Origin: Gillisia sp. Hel1_33_143
GTDB lineage: Bacteria > Bacteroidota > Bacteroidia > Flavobacteriales > Flavobacteriaceae
NCBI RefSeq assembly: GCF_900104765.1
Contig: NZ_LT629737.1
Location: 2,542,001 to 2,606,000 of the forward strand
DNA: 64,000 nt
Reading direction: 5' to 3'
Shown here: positions 38,653 to 48,239 of the stretch, in pieces
Position numbering within the stretch: position 1 is the first letter of the stretch
Layout of the letters: every line of letters begins with the position of its first letter
Notes under the pieces: generated by a model
Databases searched by the model: none
What the model was told of the DNA's origin: nothing
The model's input: only the letters and a program-made list of their open reading frames with translations
Position numbers and translations under genes: made by a program

Positions 38653-39093
38653 GCTTATAAAATTATAATAACTAAACTTTTGAGATGGCTCGATTTTTTA
38701 ATTGATAGATTCATATGTTTTCGATAAAGATCTTTTTGAAACATCCTTCTTCGTTTCTTGCTTTTTTGGATGTTGTTTTGGTTGAGATTTACTGGGATTA
38801 ACTTATTGCCTTTCCATAATATTAAAATTTAAATTAATAATAATTTTAATGTAGTATATAGATCACATAATTAGTTGTTCGTTAGAATGTTAACATTAAT
38901 TTTAACTATTAAAGTTTATAGCTTGAACTCCAAATCATAGACTTATACAAAAACCCAAATTCTTCCAAAACTAGCATATCTTTATAGAGCAATTCCCTAA
39001 TTTTGATTTATAAGAATTTCAGTATGTTATTATCTAGCTTTAGAATCGACCTATTTCATGAGAAGAACATATTAGCTGCATCAAATTTAGTAT
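38653..39093. other. Intergenic region, 441 bp, no convincing gene
   Basis: AT-rich spacer between the FUSC-type gene and cysE. The minus strand at 38698-38817 holds a lysine-rich reading frame interrupted by a TAA after four codons; it may be a decayed small gene. A near-consensus -7 box TATCTTTA (38977-38984) could serve cysE with a leader of about 100 nt. I see no structured RNA. Confidence 0.5.
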
Positions 39094-39888
39094 ATGAATA
39101 AAGAACAGGTCATAGATAAGATCAAACTTCAAAAGAAGTTACCAAATTTAAAATATGCTATTAAACAAAGAACCGAAGCTTTTACCAGCAGGTTATTTTT
39201 AACGCTATTCGATCAGGATACGGAGGTTGAGAAAAATCTAAATCTTCTTGAAATTGAATTTGGAGAATTAGCAGATCTTGTATGTTGGAAACCAGAATCT
39301 CCATGTAGTAAAATATGGAAATCTTATTGTGAATTGTTACCGGATCTTTTAGAGAAACTAAGTAAAGATGCTGCCTGGATCGCAGAAAATGATCCTGCAG
39401 CAAACTCTGTAGAAGAAGTATACTTATCTTATCCCGGTTTTTACGCTATCGCAATTTATAGACTTAGTCATGAGTTTTATAAATTTGGACTTCCATTAGT
39501 TCCAAGACTCATGTCTGAATGCGCTCATCGTACTACAGGTACAGATATAAATCCGGGAGCAGTAATTGGAGTTCCATTCTTTATAGATCATGCAACTGGA
39601 GTAGTAATAGGGGAGACCACCATTATTAAGAATAATGTAAAGATCTATCAGGGTGTTACCTTGGGTGCGCTTTCTGTGGATAGATCTTTAAGAGCTTCTA
39701 AGAGACATCCCACCATAGAAGATAATGTAACTATTTATGCAAACAGCACCATATTAGGGGGTAAGACTAATATAGGTGCTAATAGTATTATTGGAGGAAA
39801 TGTTTGGTTAACCAAGTCTGTTCCTGAAGGTTCCATGGTTTCACATACACCACAAATCAATATAAAAAATTCAGTAAAAAATGAGTAA
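39094..39888 (+). CDS. cysE: Serine O-acetyltransferase
   Basis: Acetylates serine to O-acetylserine, the carbon skeleton for cysteine. The 264 residues have an alpha-helical N-terminal domain and a left-handed beta-helix of hexapeptide repeats from about 150 on (GVPFFIDHATGVVIGETTII and following). The catalytic His is in FIDHATG, and GVTLGAL with KRHPTIEDNV follows. It resembles the EpsC-type enzyme. It overlaps cysM by 8 bp, so both steps of cysteine synthesis are made from one transcript. Confidence 0.94.
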   Translation: MNKEQVIDKIKLQKKLPNLKYAIKQRTEAFTSRLFLTLFDQDTEVEKNLNLLEIEFGELADLVCWKPESPCSKIWKSYCELLPDLLEKLSKDAAWIAENDPAANSVEEVYLSYPGFYAIAIYRLSHEFYKFGLPLVPRLMSECAHRTTGTDINPGAVIGVPFFIDHATGVVIGETTIIKNNVKIYQGVTLGALSVDRSLRASKRHPTIEDNVTIYANSTILGGKTNIGANSIIGGNVWLTKSVPEGSMVSHTPQINIKNSVKNE

Positions 39889-40765
39889 TTCTATTATAGA
39901 TTTAATTGGAAATACACCATTAGTTAAGGCAGAAACTTTAATTAAAAATCCGAAGGTTAGTTTATACTTTAAATTAGAAGGGCAAAATCCTGGGGGTAGT
40001 GTAAAAGACAGGGCTGCTTATAATATGATAAAAAGCGCTCTAGATAGAGGAGCTATTAATAAAGAATCAAAACTAATTGAAGCAACTAGCGGTAATACAG
40101 GAATTGCTTTAGCTATGATAGCAGGAATATTTGGATTAGATATAGAGCTAGTAATGCCGGAAAATGCAACTATAGAACGTGTTCAAACCATGAGGGCATA
40201 TGGAGCAAAGGTTACGCTTACAAGCTCTGATGTTGGAATTGAAGGCGCTAGAGACTATGCAGAATCTAAATTGAAAGATCCAGCTTATTTCATGTTCAAT
40301 CAATTCAGTAATGACGATAATTGGAAAGCTCACTATAAAACCACTGGGCCCGAGATATGGAGAGATACAGATCATAAGGTAACTCATTTTGTATCTTCTA
40401 TGGGTACAACCGGAACTATTATGGGAACATCAACTTATTTAAAAGAGCAGAATAAAAATATACAGATTGTTGGGGTGCAACCCTCAGATAACGCTAGTAT
40501 TCCTGGAATTAGAAAGTGGCCTAAAGAATATCTGCCTAAGATCTTTAATCCTTCTAAGGTAGACCAAGTAATTGAAGTAAATGAAGAAGAAGCTATTGCA
40601 ATGAGCAGAAGGCTTGCAACAGATGAAGGGATCTTTGCAGGAATGAGTAGCGGTGGAGCTACCGCAGCAGCAGTTAAGCTATGTGAAGAATTAGAAGAAG
40701 GAATTGTAGTGAGTATAATTTGCGACAGAGGAGATAGATATCTATCATCAAACCTGTTTAAATAA
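39881..40765 (+). CDS. cysM: Cysteine synthase B
   Basis: PLP enzyme that makes cysteine from O-acetylserine and sulfide (or thiosulfate). PLP binds Lys42 (GGSVKDRAAY); the phosphate and substrate loops are TSGNTGIAL and SMGTTGTIMG; GMSSGGATAAA closes the active site. The length of 294 residues and the shortened C-terminus place it in CysM rather than CysK. It is coupled to cysE by an 8-bp overlap and ended by a very strong terminator. Confidence 0.94.
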   Translation: MSNSIIDLIGNTPLVKAETLIKNPKVSLYFKLEGQNPGGSVKDRAAYNMIKSALDRGAINKESKLIEATSGNTGIALAMIAGIFGLDIELVMPENATIERVQTMRAYGAKVTLTSSDVGIEGARDYAESKLKDPAYFMFNQFSNDDNWKAHYKTTGPEIWRDTDHKVTHFVSSMGTTGTIMGTSTYLKEQNKNIQIVGVQPSDNASIPGIRKWPKEYLPKIFNPSKVDQVIEVNEEEAIAMSRRLATDEGIFAGMSSGGATAAAVKLCEELEEGIVVSIICDRGDRYLSSNLFK

Positions 40766-40770
40766 TTGAA

Positions 40771-40800
40771 AAAGAGGAACCAAATAGTTGGTTCCTCTTT
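40771..40800. terminator. Strong rho-independent terminator
   Basis: A perfect 13-bp stem (40771-40783 with 40788-40800) with a 4-nt loop between cysM and the convergent secreted-protein gene. Both arms end in short A or T runs, so it may work in both directions. Confidence 0.88.
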
Positions 40801-40824
40801 TCATAATCCTTAGAATCCTATTTC

Positions 40825-41376
40825 TTAATTAGAAACAATTCCGGAGATCTTTGCATTATTCGGGCTCAGTTTTACATTTTGTTTTTTGTTCCCACGTTCC
40901 AATCTAATCTTATATGCTGCTTTGTCAATTTGATCTAACTTACCGCTAGCAACGTATTTGTTCTTTAAAACAGACCATCCTGTATAGTTAAGATATAATG
41001 CATCTCTAATTTCCTTGGGCATATATACATTTTTAAATTGTTGAAAAGTAGAAACTAAGTTTCCATCTCTGTCATAATTTGCATTCAAAAACCCTTTGGA
41101 ACTTCTAAAGTTTACCTTATAAGAATCATAATCCTGATTTTCTACTTCAGCAATAAACTTATTGATTATAAAATTATTCTTAACATATTCAATCGGGTTT
41201 TTGGTAAATTTTCCAGCATGCTCTTTGTCAATTTTAAATTGATATTCATTCAAACCGGTCTTGACGAAAGTGGTTTGAGAATAATTAACATTTGCTGGAT
41301 CTAGTTCGATAATCTCCTGTGCTTGCAAGCTAATAATACCGCTTATTGCAAGTAAATAAAACATAATCGCTTTCAT
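40825..41376 (-). CDS. Secreted protein of unknown function
   Basis: A 183-residue protein with an N-terminal signal peptide (MKAIMFYLLAISGIISLQAQ, cleavage after the last Ala). The mature part alternates charged strands, with the phrase VNFRSSKGFLNANYDRDGN and a duplicated YDxD-like pattern that recalls beta-lactamase-inhibitor-like or PepSY-like folds; I cannot confirm either. It is 99 bp downstream of the Crp/Fnr gene on the same strand, so it could be regulated with it. Confidence 0.7.
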   Translation of the reverse strand: MKAIMFYLLAISGIISLQAQEIIELDPANVNYSQTTFVKTGLNEYQFKIDKEHAGKFTKNPIEYVKNNFIINKFIAEVENQDYDSYKVNFRSSKGFLNANYDRDGNLVSTFQQFKNVYMPKEIRDALYLNYTGWSVLKNKYVASGKLDQIDKAAYKIRLERGNKKQNVKLSPNNAKISGIVSN

Positions 41377-41475
41377 GATATCTATATTTAATTGGTTTAT
41401 AAGCCCAATTTACAGCCAGAATAATTTTGAATTTTCTACCTGGGTAGCATAGATATTTATTTTAACATCTGTAAT

Positions 41476-42195
41476 TCACAAATAATTTTTCCCACCTTGA
41501 TTTTCTAATAGATGAAGTAGTAAATTAAGATCTTTTATCTCCAGCCTATTTCTAGATAATTTTATACACCCGTTTTTCTTCAATTTTTGCAAATGTCTAT
41601 TTACTACTGCTCTTGTAGAACCTATTAGGTTCGCCAATTCTTTATTAGAAAGATCATTAATGAGCTCTAAATTCTTGGAACTTTTATTTACATCTTTAAG
41701 AATCAACTTTATAAGTCGGGTAGAAATATTGGTAAATGTCATATCAGAAACTGTATTTTCTAGCATTCTCAACTGGGAACCTGCATAAGGAAGAAAATTT
41801 TTATAAAGTTTTGGATTTTTGTTTAACCAATCTCTTAAAGTGTCCATAGGAGCGGCAAGCACTTTAGCATCATCTAAACACTCGTAATAAACATTATGTT
41901 CACACCCGTCTAGTAAACAGAACAGATCGAAAACATCATTATTTGTCAAAAGGAAAAGAGTTAATTCTTTGCCATTAAATGTGTCTACCTGATACATTTT
42001 TATTCGGCCTGAGAGAATGATATGAAAGTGGTAAAATAGTTTTCTATGATTAATAATACACGTTTCCTTAGGCCAATCTTCTATATGGAACAATTCTAAT
42101 AAGGATGTTATCTCTTTAGAAGATAATTTCTTAAATAGTGTACATTCCTTTATAGTAGTGCTAAAAAATACTTCGTTTTGTTTTGCCCCTTTCAT
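41476..42195 (-). CDS. Crp/Fnr family transcriptional regulator
   Basis: A 239-residue regulator with an N-terminal cyclic-nucleotide-binding-like beta barrel (20-130) and a C-terminal winged helix (170-225) whose recognition helix is in LIGSTRAVVNRHLQKLK. The key arginine of cAMP binding is not evident, so it may sense another ligand or redox state. No cysteine cluster for an iron-sulfur centre is seen. It is divergent from the helicase gene. Confidence 0.87.
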   Translation of the reverse strand: MKGAKQNEVFFSTTIKECTLFKKLSSKEITSLLELFHIEDWPKETCIINHRKLFYHFHIILSGRIKMYQVDTFNGKELTLFLLTNNDVFDLFCLLDGCEHNVYYECLDDAKVLAAPMDTLRDWLNKNPKLYKNFLPYAGSQLRMLENTVSDMTFTNISTRLIKLILKDVNKSSKNLELINDLSNKELANLIGSTRAVVNRHLQKLKKNGCIKLSRNRLEIKDLNLLLHLLENQGGKNYL

Positions 42196-42334
42196 ACCGC
42201 ATCAATTAAAGGGGGAGTTATTATATCAAGATCAATTGAAGAATTATAAAGGTACTGAATTCCTGATTTTAAAGGAAGTAAAAAACTAAAACTTAAAAAG
42301 TGATTAAACATTTTAAATTAGCTTAGAAATCCAC

Positions 42335-42342
42335 TATTTTTG
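42335..42342 (+). promoter_or_regulatory. -7 promoter box for SF2 helicase gene
   Basis: TATTTTTG, an exact TAnnTTTG match, 24 bp before the ATG at 42367. Confidence 0.5.
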
Positions 42343-42366
42343 CAAACTTGCTGAAATACTTGATAT

Positions 42367-43884
42367 ATGGCCGTTGAAACCTTTGGATTAGAAGAAAAGA
42401 AAAATGATAAAGTACTTTATGATTACCAACAAGCAGACATAGATAAGATTTTTAATGTTATTGATGCTCACCCATCAAAATATAATTTACTTTATCAATT
42501 ACCAACTGGAGGAGGAAAAACCGTGATTTTCTCCCAAATTGTTAGAGAATACATACAACGCACCAATAAAAAAGTTTTAATTCTTACTCATAGAATTGAG
42601 CTTTGTAAGCAAACCTCTAAAATGCTTGCAGAATTTGGAGTACTAAATAAGATCATTAATAGTAAAGTTAAAGAGCTACCGGACCAACAAGATTATATGT
42701 GTTTTGTGGCAATGGTAGAAACTTTGAATAACAGATTGAATGATGAAAAGCTAGAAATTGATGATATAGGTCTTGTTATTATTGATGAAGCTCACTACAA
42801 CTCTTTTAGAAAATTGTTCAAATTCTTTGATAACAGCTTTATCATGGGAGTTACAGCAACTCCATTAAGCTCGAATATCAAACTTCCTATGAAGGATAAC
42901 TATAGAGAGCTTATTGTGGGTGACTCTATTACATCACTTATAGAAAAAGGATTTTTAGCACAAGCTAAAGTTTATAGCTACGATGTAGGACTGCAATCTT
43001 TAAAAGTAGGTATCAATGGAGATTATACCGTGAAATCTTCAGAAGAGCTGTATTCTAACATGTCTATGCAGGAAAAACTTTTGAATGCTTATTTACAGCG
43101 ATCAAAAGGTAAGAAGACCTTGATTTTTAATAACGGTATTAATACTTCTAAAGAAGTTTATGAAACCTTTAAAAGTGCCGGTTACCCTGTTAGACACCTG
43201 GATAATACTACCAGTAAGAACGATAGAAAGGATATTTTAAAATGGTTTAAACATACTCCAGATGCAATTGTAACTTCTGTGAGTATCTTAACCACAGGTT
43301 TTGATGAACCTTCTGTGGAAACCATAATTCTTAACAGAGCAACTAAATCTCTTACGTTATATTTCCAAATGATTGGCCGTGGATCGAGGATCCTTAAGCA
43401 TAAATCTGAATTTTCTGTTATAGATCTAGGTAATAACGTTGCCAGATTTGGGCAGTGGAGCGCTCCAGTAGATTGGAAACAACTATTTCGCTCTCCAGAT
43501 TTCTATTTTGAAAATTTATTGAGTGATGAAGAGATAGAACGAGAATTTAAATATGTGATGCCTCCAGATCTTCGAAAACAATTTTCAAATTCAGAGTCTG
43601 TAGATTTTGATGTAGAGGGGGCTTATGATACTGTTATTAAGAAAGGACTTAAATCTAAGGCAGTATTAGAATGGTCTTTAGATCAGCACGTTAAGATATG
43701 TGTTGAAAATTCTGAAGATGTATTTGATGCTCGTATTCTTGCAAAGGAACTTAAAGATGATATTTCTTCAAGAATTAAACAATATTCTTACTGTATAAGT
43801 AAGAGTACCAAGAACTATAGAGATTGGCTGGAAGAAGATTATTCAAGAAAATTACGTCTACAGATCAATCAGGAATTTGCATAA
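42367..43884 (+). CDS. Superfamily 2 DEAD/DEAH-box helicase
   Basis: A 505-residue helicase with Walker A LPTGGGKT (45-52), LILTHRIEL, the DEAH box in VIIDEAHYNS, VTATPL, and motif VI in QMIGRGSRI. The architecture resembles the helicase core of type I restriction or UvrB-like DNA enzymes, or of YqhH/SSL2-like helicases, but no nuclease or restriction domain is present. It stands alone, without restriction or defence partners nearby, so a role in DNA repair or general nucleic acid unwinding is likely. Confidence 0.9.
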   Translation: MAVETFGLEEKKNDKVLYDYQQADIDKIFNVIDAHPSKYNLLYQLPTGGGKTVIFSQIVREYIQRTNKKVLILTHRIELCKQTSKMLAEFGVLNKIINSKVKELPDQQDYMCFVAMVETLNNRLNDEKLEIDDIGLVIIDEAHYNSFRKLFKFFDNSFIMGVTATPLSSNIKLPMKDNYRELIVGDSITSLIEKGFLAQAKVYSYDVGLQSLKVGINGDYTVKSSEELYSNMSMQEKLLNAYLQRSKGKKTLIFNNGINTSKEVYETFKSAGYPVRHLDNTTSKNDRKDILKWFKHTPDAIVTSVSILTTGFDEPSVETIILNRATKSLTLYFQMIGRGSRILKHKSEFSVIDLGNNVARFGQWSAPVDWKQLFRSPDFYFENLLSDEEIEREFKYVMPPDLRKQFSNSESVDFDVEGAYDTVIKKGLKSKAVLEWSLDQHVKICVENSEDVFDARILAKELKDDISSRIKQYSYCISKSTKNYRDWLEEDYSRKLRLQINQEFA

Positions 43885-43942
43885 TATATTCTCCCTGAAA
43901 AGTAATTTTCAGGGATTTCTTTTACATTATAATTCATCAAAC

Positions 43943-44728
43943 TTGCAACGCAAACGCTTTTTTTATCTTATTAAGTTACAATATCTAGGATATCGCTTAC
44001 ATGGATGGCAGCGGCAACCAGGGATTAAAACTGTGGAAGGACTTTTAAAAAAGACCTTGAAATTTATTCTTCCAGATAGAAAATTTAAAATTCTAGGTTC
44101 AAGTAGAACAGATGCCATGGTATCTGCAAATTTGGCGGCATTTGAATTATTCTTAGATGAAGAACCACTTTCAGATAAAGAGGAATTCATGAGATTATTC
44201 AATTTTAACCTTCCCCCAGATATTAAGGTGTTAGAAATAGATGAGGTAGATGCAAAGTTCAATATCATACAGCATCCTAAGCAAAAAGAATATTGTTATT
44301 TGTTCTCATATGGAGAAAAGAATCATCCGTTCTGTGCGCCTCTAATGGCTAATTTTCAACATGATCTGGATATTGAGCTAATGCAGAAAGCAGCCAAGAT
44401 CTTTCAGGGAATTCATTATTTTAAGAATTACTGTGCTGCGCCTACAGAGAAGACAATATTTGAGAGAGAAGTTCTGTTGTCTGAAATTGAAGTGAATACC
44501 ATGCTTACAGCAAATTTCTTTCCAAAGACTAGTTATGTCTTCACCATTAAAGGAGCCGGGTTTTTAAGGTATCAGATAAGGCTTATGATGGGATCATTAA
44601 TTCAAGTAGGGAAAGGTGATTTAACCCTGCAGCAATTAAAAGAGAGTCTATCTCCAAACAACAATATTATTACCAATTATATAGCGCCAGCATCCGGCTT
44701 GATCTTACACAAGATTGACTTTGAATAA
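43943..44728 (+). CDS. TruA-like tRNA pseudouridine synthase paralogue (divergent)
   Basis: A 261-residue protein of the TruA fold, taken from a TTG at 43943 because the conserved fold starts there (FFYLIKLQYLGYRLHGWQRQ). The catalytic aspartate loop reads SSRTDAMVSA, where typical TruA has GRTDAGVHA, so the aspartate is kept but the flanking Gly and His are changed. A second conserved block is FLRYQIRLMMGSLIQVGKG. The partner gene upstream ends 58 bp before. It probably modifies RNA uridine, with a target that may differ from positions 38-40. Confidence 0.75.
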   Translation: MQRKRFFYLIKLQYLGYRLHGWQRQPGIKTVEGLLKKTLKFILPDRKFKILGSSRTDAMVSANLAAFELFLDEEPLSDKEEFMRLFNFNLPPDIKVLEIDEVDAKFNIIQHPKQKEYCYLFSYGEKNHPFCAPLMANFQHDLDIELMQKAAKIFQGIHYFKNYCAAPTEKTIFEREVLLSEIEVNTMLTANFFPKTSYVFTIKGAGFLRYQIRLMMGSLIQVGKGDLTLQQLKESLSPNNNIITNYIAPASGLILHKIDFE

Positions 44729-44745
44729 ACTCGAAAGTTTATTTT
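44724..44745 (+). terminator. Weak AT-rich hairpin with CGAA loop
   Basis: AATAAACT (44724-44731) pairs with AGTTTATT (44736-44743) around CGAA, overlapping the stop codon of the TruA-like gene and followed by T residues. The stem has only two G-C pairs. Confidence 0.45.
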
Positions 44746-44812
44746 AATCTATAATTTGGTTTCACTGTCTTACTCGTCTTCGCTCGAACTGAAAGTTTAC
44801 ATTGTGAATTTT

Positions 44813-46918
44813 TTAATTATCTTCTTTTTCCAGAACTGTCAAGGCAAATCTTATAGTCCAATAATCTAAGGCTTCATTAAAATGCTCGTAATAAGGTTTT
44901 AGTGTCTTTGGATCTTCTAGTGTCACTTTAGCTTTTTTCACCGCATCTAGATCTGCTTTGGTTAGGAACTTGTGTAAATCGATATCTTTTCCATCTGCAT
45001 AAAGTTTTGCCAGATGAGAGTAAACAGTAGTACTAGCTAATTCTCTCTTTTTAGAGATCTCTTCTACACTTAGCCCTTCATTATAAAGTTCATAAGTAAC
45101 AAGGTGCGTATTCCCTTTTTTAGACTTTTTTTTTTGTCTTTTCTCTTTACTAAATGCTATTATTTCCTTGATAAATTGGTATCCATAATCTTGCATTTTC
45201 TTTTGCCCTACACCGTTAATGGCCATAAAATCTTCATCGGTCATTGGTCGCTGTTTTTCCATTTCTTTTAAAGTGGCATCATTAAAAATAAGGTATGCCG
45301 GAATATCTTCTTCCTGGGCGAGTTTTAAACGAAGCTTTCTCAGTTTTTCAAATAAAGAATTATCAGCTTTTTGCGTTTTCTTTTCTCGAGTTTCCTGAAT
45401 TTCCTTTTGATCTGGAATATGTGCCAATTGCACTTTGGCCTTTTCGAACAGCACATTCTTAGCCAAAGGAGTTAGCTGAAGGTGATTGTGTTTATGAAAA
45501 GCAATTTCTATATATCCAATATTTATAAGCTGAATTATATATTGCTGAAGATCTCTCCAAGATAAATCTTTAGCTATGCCGTAAGTAGACAGTTTATTAT
45601 AATTTTTCTGAAGCACCGCTTCATTTTGTGCTCCACGAAGGATATCTATAATTACCGATATTGGTTCTTTTCCCTGTAATCTATAGATACAGGATAATGC
45701 TTTTTGAGCAAGGATGGTTCCATCAAAGAACTTTGGAGGATTTCTGCAAATATCACAGTTTCCGCAATCTTCTTGTTTGAGTTCTCCAAAGTAGCTTAGC
45801 AAGATCTTTCTTCGGCATGTTAATGCTTCAGAATACTGTTTCATCCTATCTAGCTTAGCCAATTGTACATCTTCATTCCCGGAGTTGGAGGCAAATTTTT
45901 GTAATTGTAATACATCCGCATAACTATGGAATAACATAGTGTCTGATGGTAAGCCATCTCTTCCTGCACGACCAATTTCTTGATAATAGCCTTCTAAATT
46001 CTTGGGCATGTTATAATGTATTACCCACCTAATATTAGATTTATCTATCCCCATACCAAAAGCTACCGTGGCACAGATAATCTGTTTTGTATCATTGATG
46101 AAATCGTCCTGGATCTTGGTTCTTTCATCATGGCCTATCCCGGCATGATATGCTTCTGCTTTTATTCCTGAAGCTTTAAGTTTAGAAGCTATTTCTTCTG
46201 TAGTCTTTCTGCTTAAACAGTAAATAATGCCACTTTCGTTTTTTCGACCTTCAATAAAATCCTGAATTTGATCAAAACGCTTTATTCCTGGACGAACATC
46301 TAGACTTAAATTTTTCCTGTCAAAAGAAGCAATATGTTTCTTTGCATTTGGAATATTAAGCTGATTGCATATATCCTTTCTAGTTGCTTTATCTGCAGTA
46401 GCTGTTAAAGCAATTATTGGAGTAGAGGGGAAGCGATTCTTTAAATATCCAAGCTGAGTGTACGCTGGTCTAAAATCATGACCCCAGCTAGAAATACAAT
46501 GTGCCTCATCTATAGCGATTAAACTTACTTTTCCGTCACTTAAAAATCTGTCTATAACCTGAAGACTTTCTGGAGCTACATATAATAATTTTAAATGATT
46601 GGTATCTATTTGATGAAAGATCTCTTGTTGCTCTGTTTCAGACTGACTGCTATTTAGGAATGCGGCCGGAACTCCATTGGCGGTAAGACCATCTACCTGA
46701 TCTTTCATTAACGCAATTAATGGGGAGATCACCAAGGTAATTTGTGGCAACAAGATTGCTGGAAGCTGGAAACAAATAGATTTTCCACCACCGGTTGGCA
46801 TAATCACTAAATTGTCTTTTCCCTCAAATACCGAATCTACTATGGTTTTTTGTAAAGGTCTAAAACTATCATATCCAAAATATTCTTTAAATGTGCTTAA
46901 AAGTTTGGTCTCTTCCAT
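44813..46918 (-). CDS. recQ: ATP-dependent DNA helicase RecQ
   Basis: 3'-to-5' DNA helicase in recombination and repair. From the ATG at 46918 the protein has 701 residues; a longer start at 46945 would lie upstream of the promoter box. Motifs: MPTGGGKSICFQLPA, DEAHCISSWGHDFRPAY, TATAD, and the zinc-binding cysteines in CRRKILLSYF and CGNCDIC. An HRDC domain follows (about 520-600, LFEKLRKLRLKLAQEE), then a helix-turn-helix-like tail (LSVEEISKKRELASTTVYSH). Confidence 0.95.
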   Translation of the reverse strand: MEETKLLSTFKEYFGYDSFRPLQKTIVDSVFEGKDNLVIMPTGGGKSICFQLPAILLPQITLVISPLIALMKDQVDGLTANGVPAAFLNSSQSETEQQEIFHQIDTNHLKLLYVAPESLQVIDRFLSDGKVSLIAIDEAHCISSWGHDFRPAYTQLGYLKNRFPSTPIIALTATADKATRKDICNQLNIPNAKKHIASFDRKNLSLDVRPGIKRFDQIQDFIEGRKNESGIIYCLSRKTTEEIASKLKASGIKAEAYHAGIGHDERTKIQDDFINDTKQIICATVAFGMGIDKSNIRWVIHYNMPKNLEGYYQEIGRAGRDGLPSDTMLFHSYADVLQLQKFASNSGNEDVQLAKLDRMKQYSEALTCRRKILLSYFGELKQEDCGNCDICRNPPKFFDGTILAQKALSCIYRLQGKEPISVIIDILRGAQNEAVLQKNYNKLSTYGIAKDLSWRDLQQYIIQLINIGYIEIAFHKHNHLQLTPLAKNVLFEKAKVQLAHIPDQKEIQETREKKTQKADNSLFEKLRKLRLKLAQEEDIPAYLIFNDATLKEMEKQRPMTDEDFMAINGVGQKKMQDYGYQFIKEIIAFSKEKRQKKKSKKGNTHLVTYELYNEGLSVEEISKKRELASTTVYSHLAKLYADGKDIDLHKFLTKADLDAVKKAKVTLEDPKTLKPYYEHFNEALDYWTIRFALTVLEKEDN

Positions 46919-46922
46919 AATG

Positions 46923-46930
46923 CAAAAATA
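46923..46930 (-). promoter_or_regulatory. -7 promoter box for recQ
   Basis: On the minus strand this reads TATTTTTG, an exact TAnnTTTG match ending 4 bp before the ATG at 46918. It argues for that start codon and for a very short or absent leader. Confidence 0.55.
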
Positions 46931-47100
46931 GGAGTTCCTTTTCAAAATAATCTATACAGACATCAGAGTTTCCTAGCTATTTTCTAATTGTTTAAGTATC
47001 AGATTTAAAGTAAATAGAGAACCAATATAAAACCAAGAACTAATCATCGTCTAACCTTATAACATGAAAATGTTTTATACTTTTATAGAAATTTAATTTT

Positions 47101-48201
47101 ATGGCTAAACGCAAAAGGCATTTGCTACGTAGACCTAAATCTACCAAAGCGCTAAATCAAATGCCGGGAACGGTTACGTACATTGGAAGAAAAGAATCTG
47201 CGGAGACCAAACTGGATGTTATAGATTATAACAAAAAGAATTACGAGCGTTTTAGCTCCAGCCATCCTGAAGACGCCTTTAAATTTGAGAACAAGGAAAA
47301 TAATACCTGGATTAATATTGATGGGTTATATAATACCTTAGAAATTGAAAAGCTGGGGAAGTATTATGAACTTCATCCTTTAATTCTAGAAGATATTGTA
47401 AACACCAATCAACGACCAAAAATAGATGAATATGAAGATTATATCTTCGTGGTGGTAAAGATGCTCTATTTTCCTAAAGACAGTGTAGATAAAGATAATA
47501 AAGATCTTGTGATAGAGCATCTAAGTCTGGTTTTGGGAAAAGATTATGTACTTAGTTTTCAGGAAGCTAATGGAGATGTATTTGATAGTATTAGAGACAG
47601 ATTGGTGAATGCCCAGGGAAGAATTAGAAATAACGGTACAGATTATTTGCTCTTCTGTTTATTAGATGCCATTATAGATCAATATTTTGAAGTTATAGAT
47701 CATATTGGAGATAAAATAGAAAATCTAGAAGATGAACTATTTCAAGCTCAACCTAATGATGATATTACTTTTGAGATACAGGAGCTAAAAAGAACAATTT
47801 TAAGAATTAGAAGAGCTGTATTTCCATTGCGAGAGGTAATTAGTAGATTAGAGAAAATTGATAGCGTTCTAATAGAAGATAAGACTCGCAATTATATTAG
47901 AGATCTTTATGATCATACCATTCAGGTTTCTGAAAATATTGATATTTATAGAGAAATGACCTGGGGATTAATGGATATGTATATGACCACTATATCCAAT
48001 AAAATGAATGAAGTGATGAAGGTACTTACCATTATGGCCACTATCTTTATTCCATTAACGTTTATTGCAGGTATCTATGGGATGAATTTTGACTATATCC
48101 CAGAGCTTCATTATAAATATAGTTATTTTGTTCTTTGGGGTATAATGATCACTATATTTCTATTAATGATCATCTATTTCAAACGTAAAAAGTGGCTGTA
48201 A
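47101..48201 (+). CDS. corA: Magnesium/cobalt transporter CorA
   Basis: Pentameric inner-membrane channel for Mg2+ uptake. The large cytoplasmic N-terminal part (1-300) precedes two C-terminal membrane helices; the first ends in the invariant GMN selectivity motif within IAGIYGMNFDYIPEL. At 366 residues it has the standard CorA length. The C-terminus is basic (KRKKWL), as expected. It is followed by the lactonase gene after 38 bp, possibly one transcript. Confidence 0.94.
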   Translation: MAKRKRHLLRRPKSTKALNQMPGTVTYIGRKESAETKLDVIDYNKKNYERFSSSHPEDAFKFENKENNTWINIDGLYNTLEIEKLGKYYELHPLILEDIVNTNQRPKIDEYEDYIFVVVKMLYFPKDSVDKDNKDLVIEHLSLVLGKDYVLSFQEANGDVFDSIRDRLVNAQGRIRNNGTDYLLFCLLDAIIDQYFEVIDHIGDKIENLEDELFQAQPNDDITFEIQELKRTILRIRRAVFPLREVISRLEKIDSVLIEDKTRNYIRDLYDHTIQVSENIDIYREMTWGLMDMYMTTISNKMNEVMKVLTIMATIFIPLTFIAGIYGMNFDYIPELHYKYSYFVLWGIMITIFLLMIIYFKRKKWL

Positions 48202-48239
48202 ATTCAGCTAATATTAAGATCCTTTAAATTAATAATTCA

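Noticed and set aside
42367-44728. SF2 helicase with neighbour as a restriction or defence system
   Set aside because: No methyltransferase, nuclease or other defence gene is adjacent; the next gene is a TruA-like RNA enzyme.
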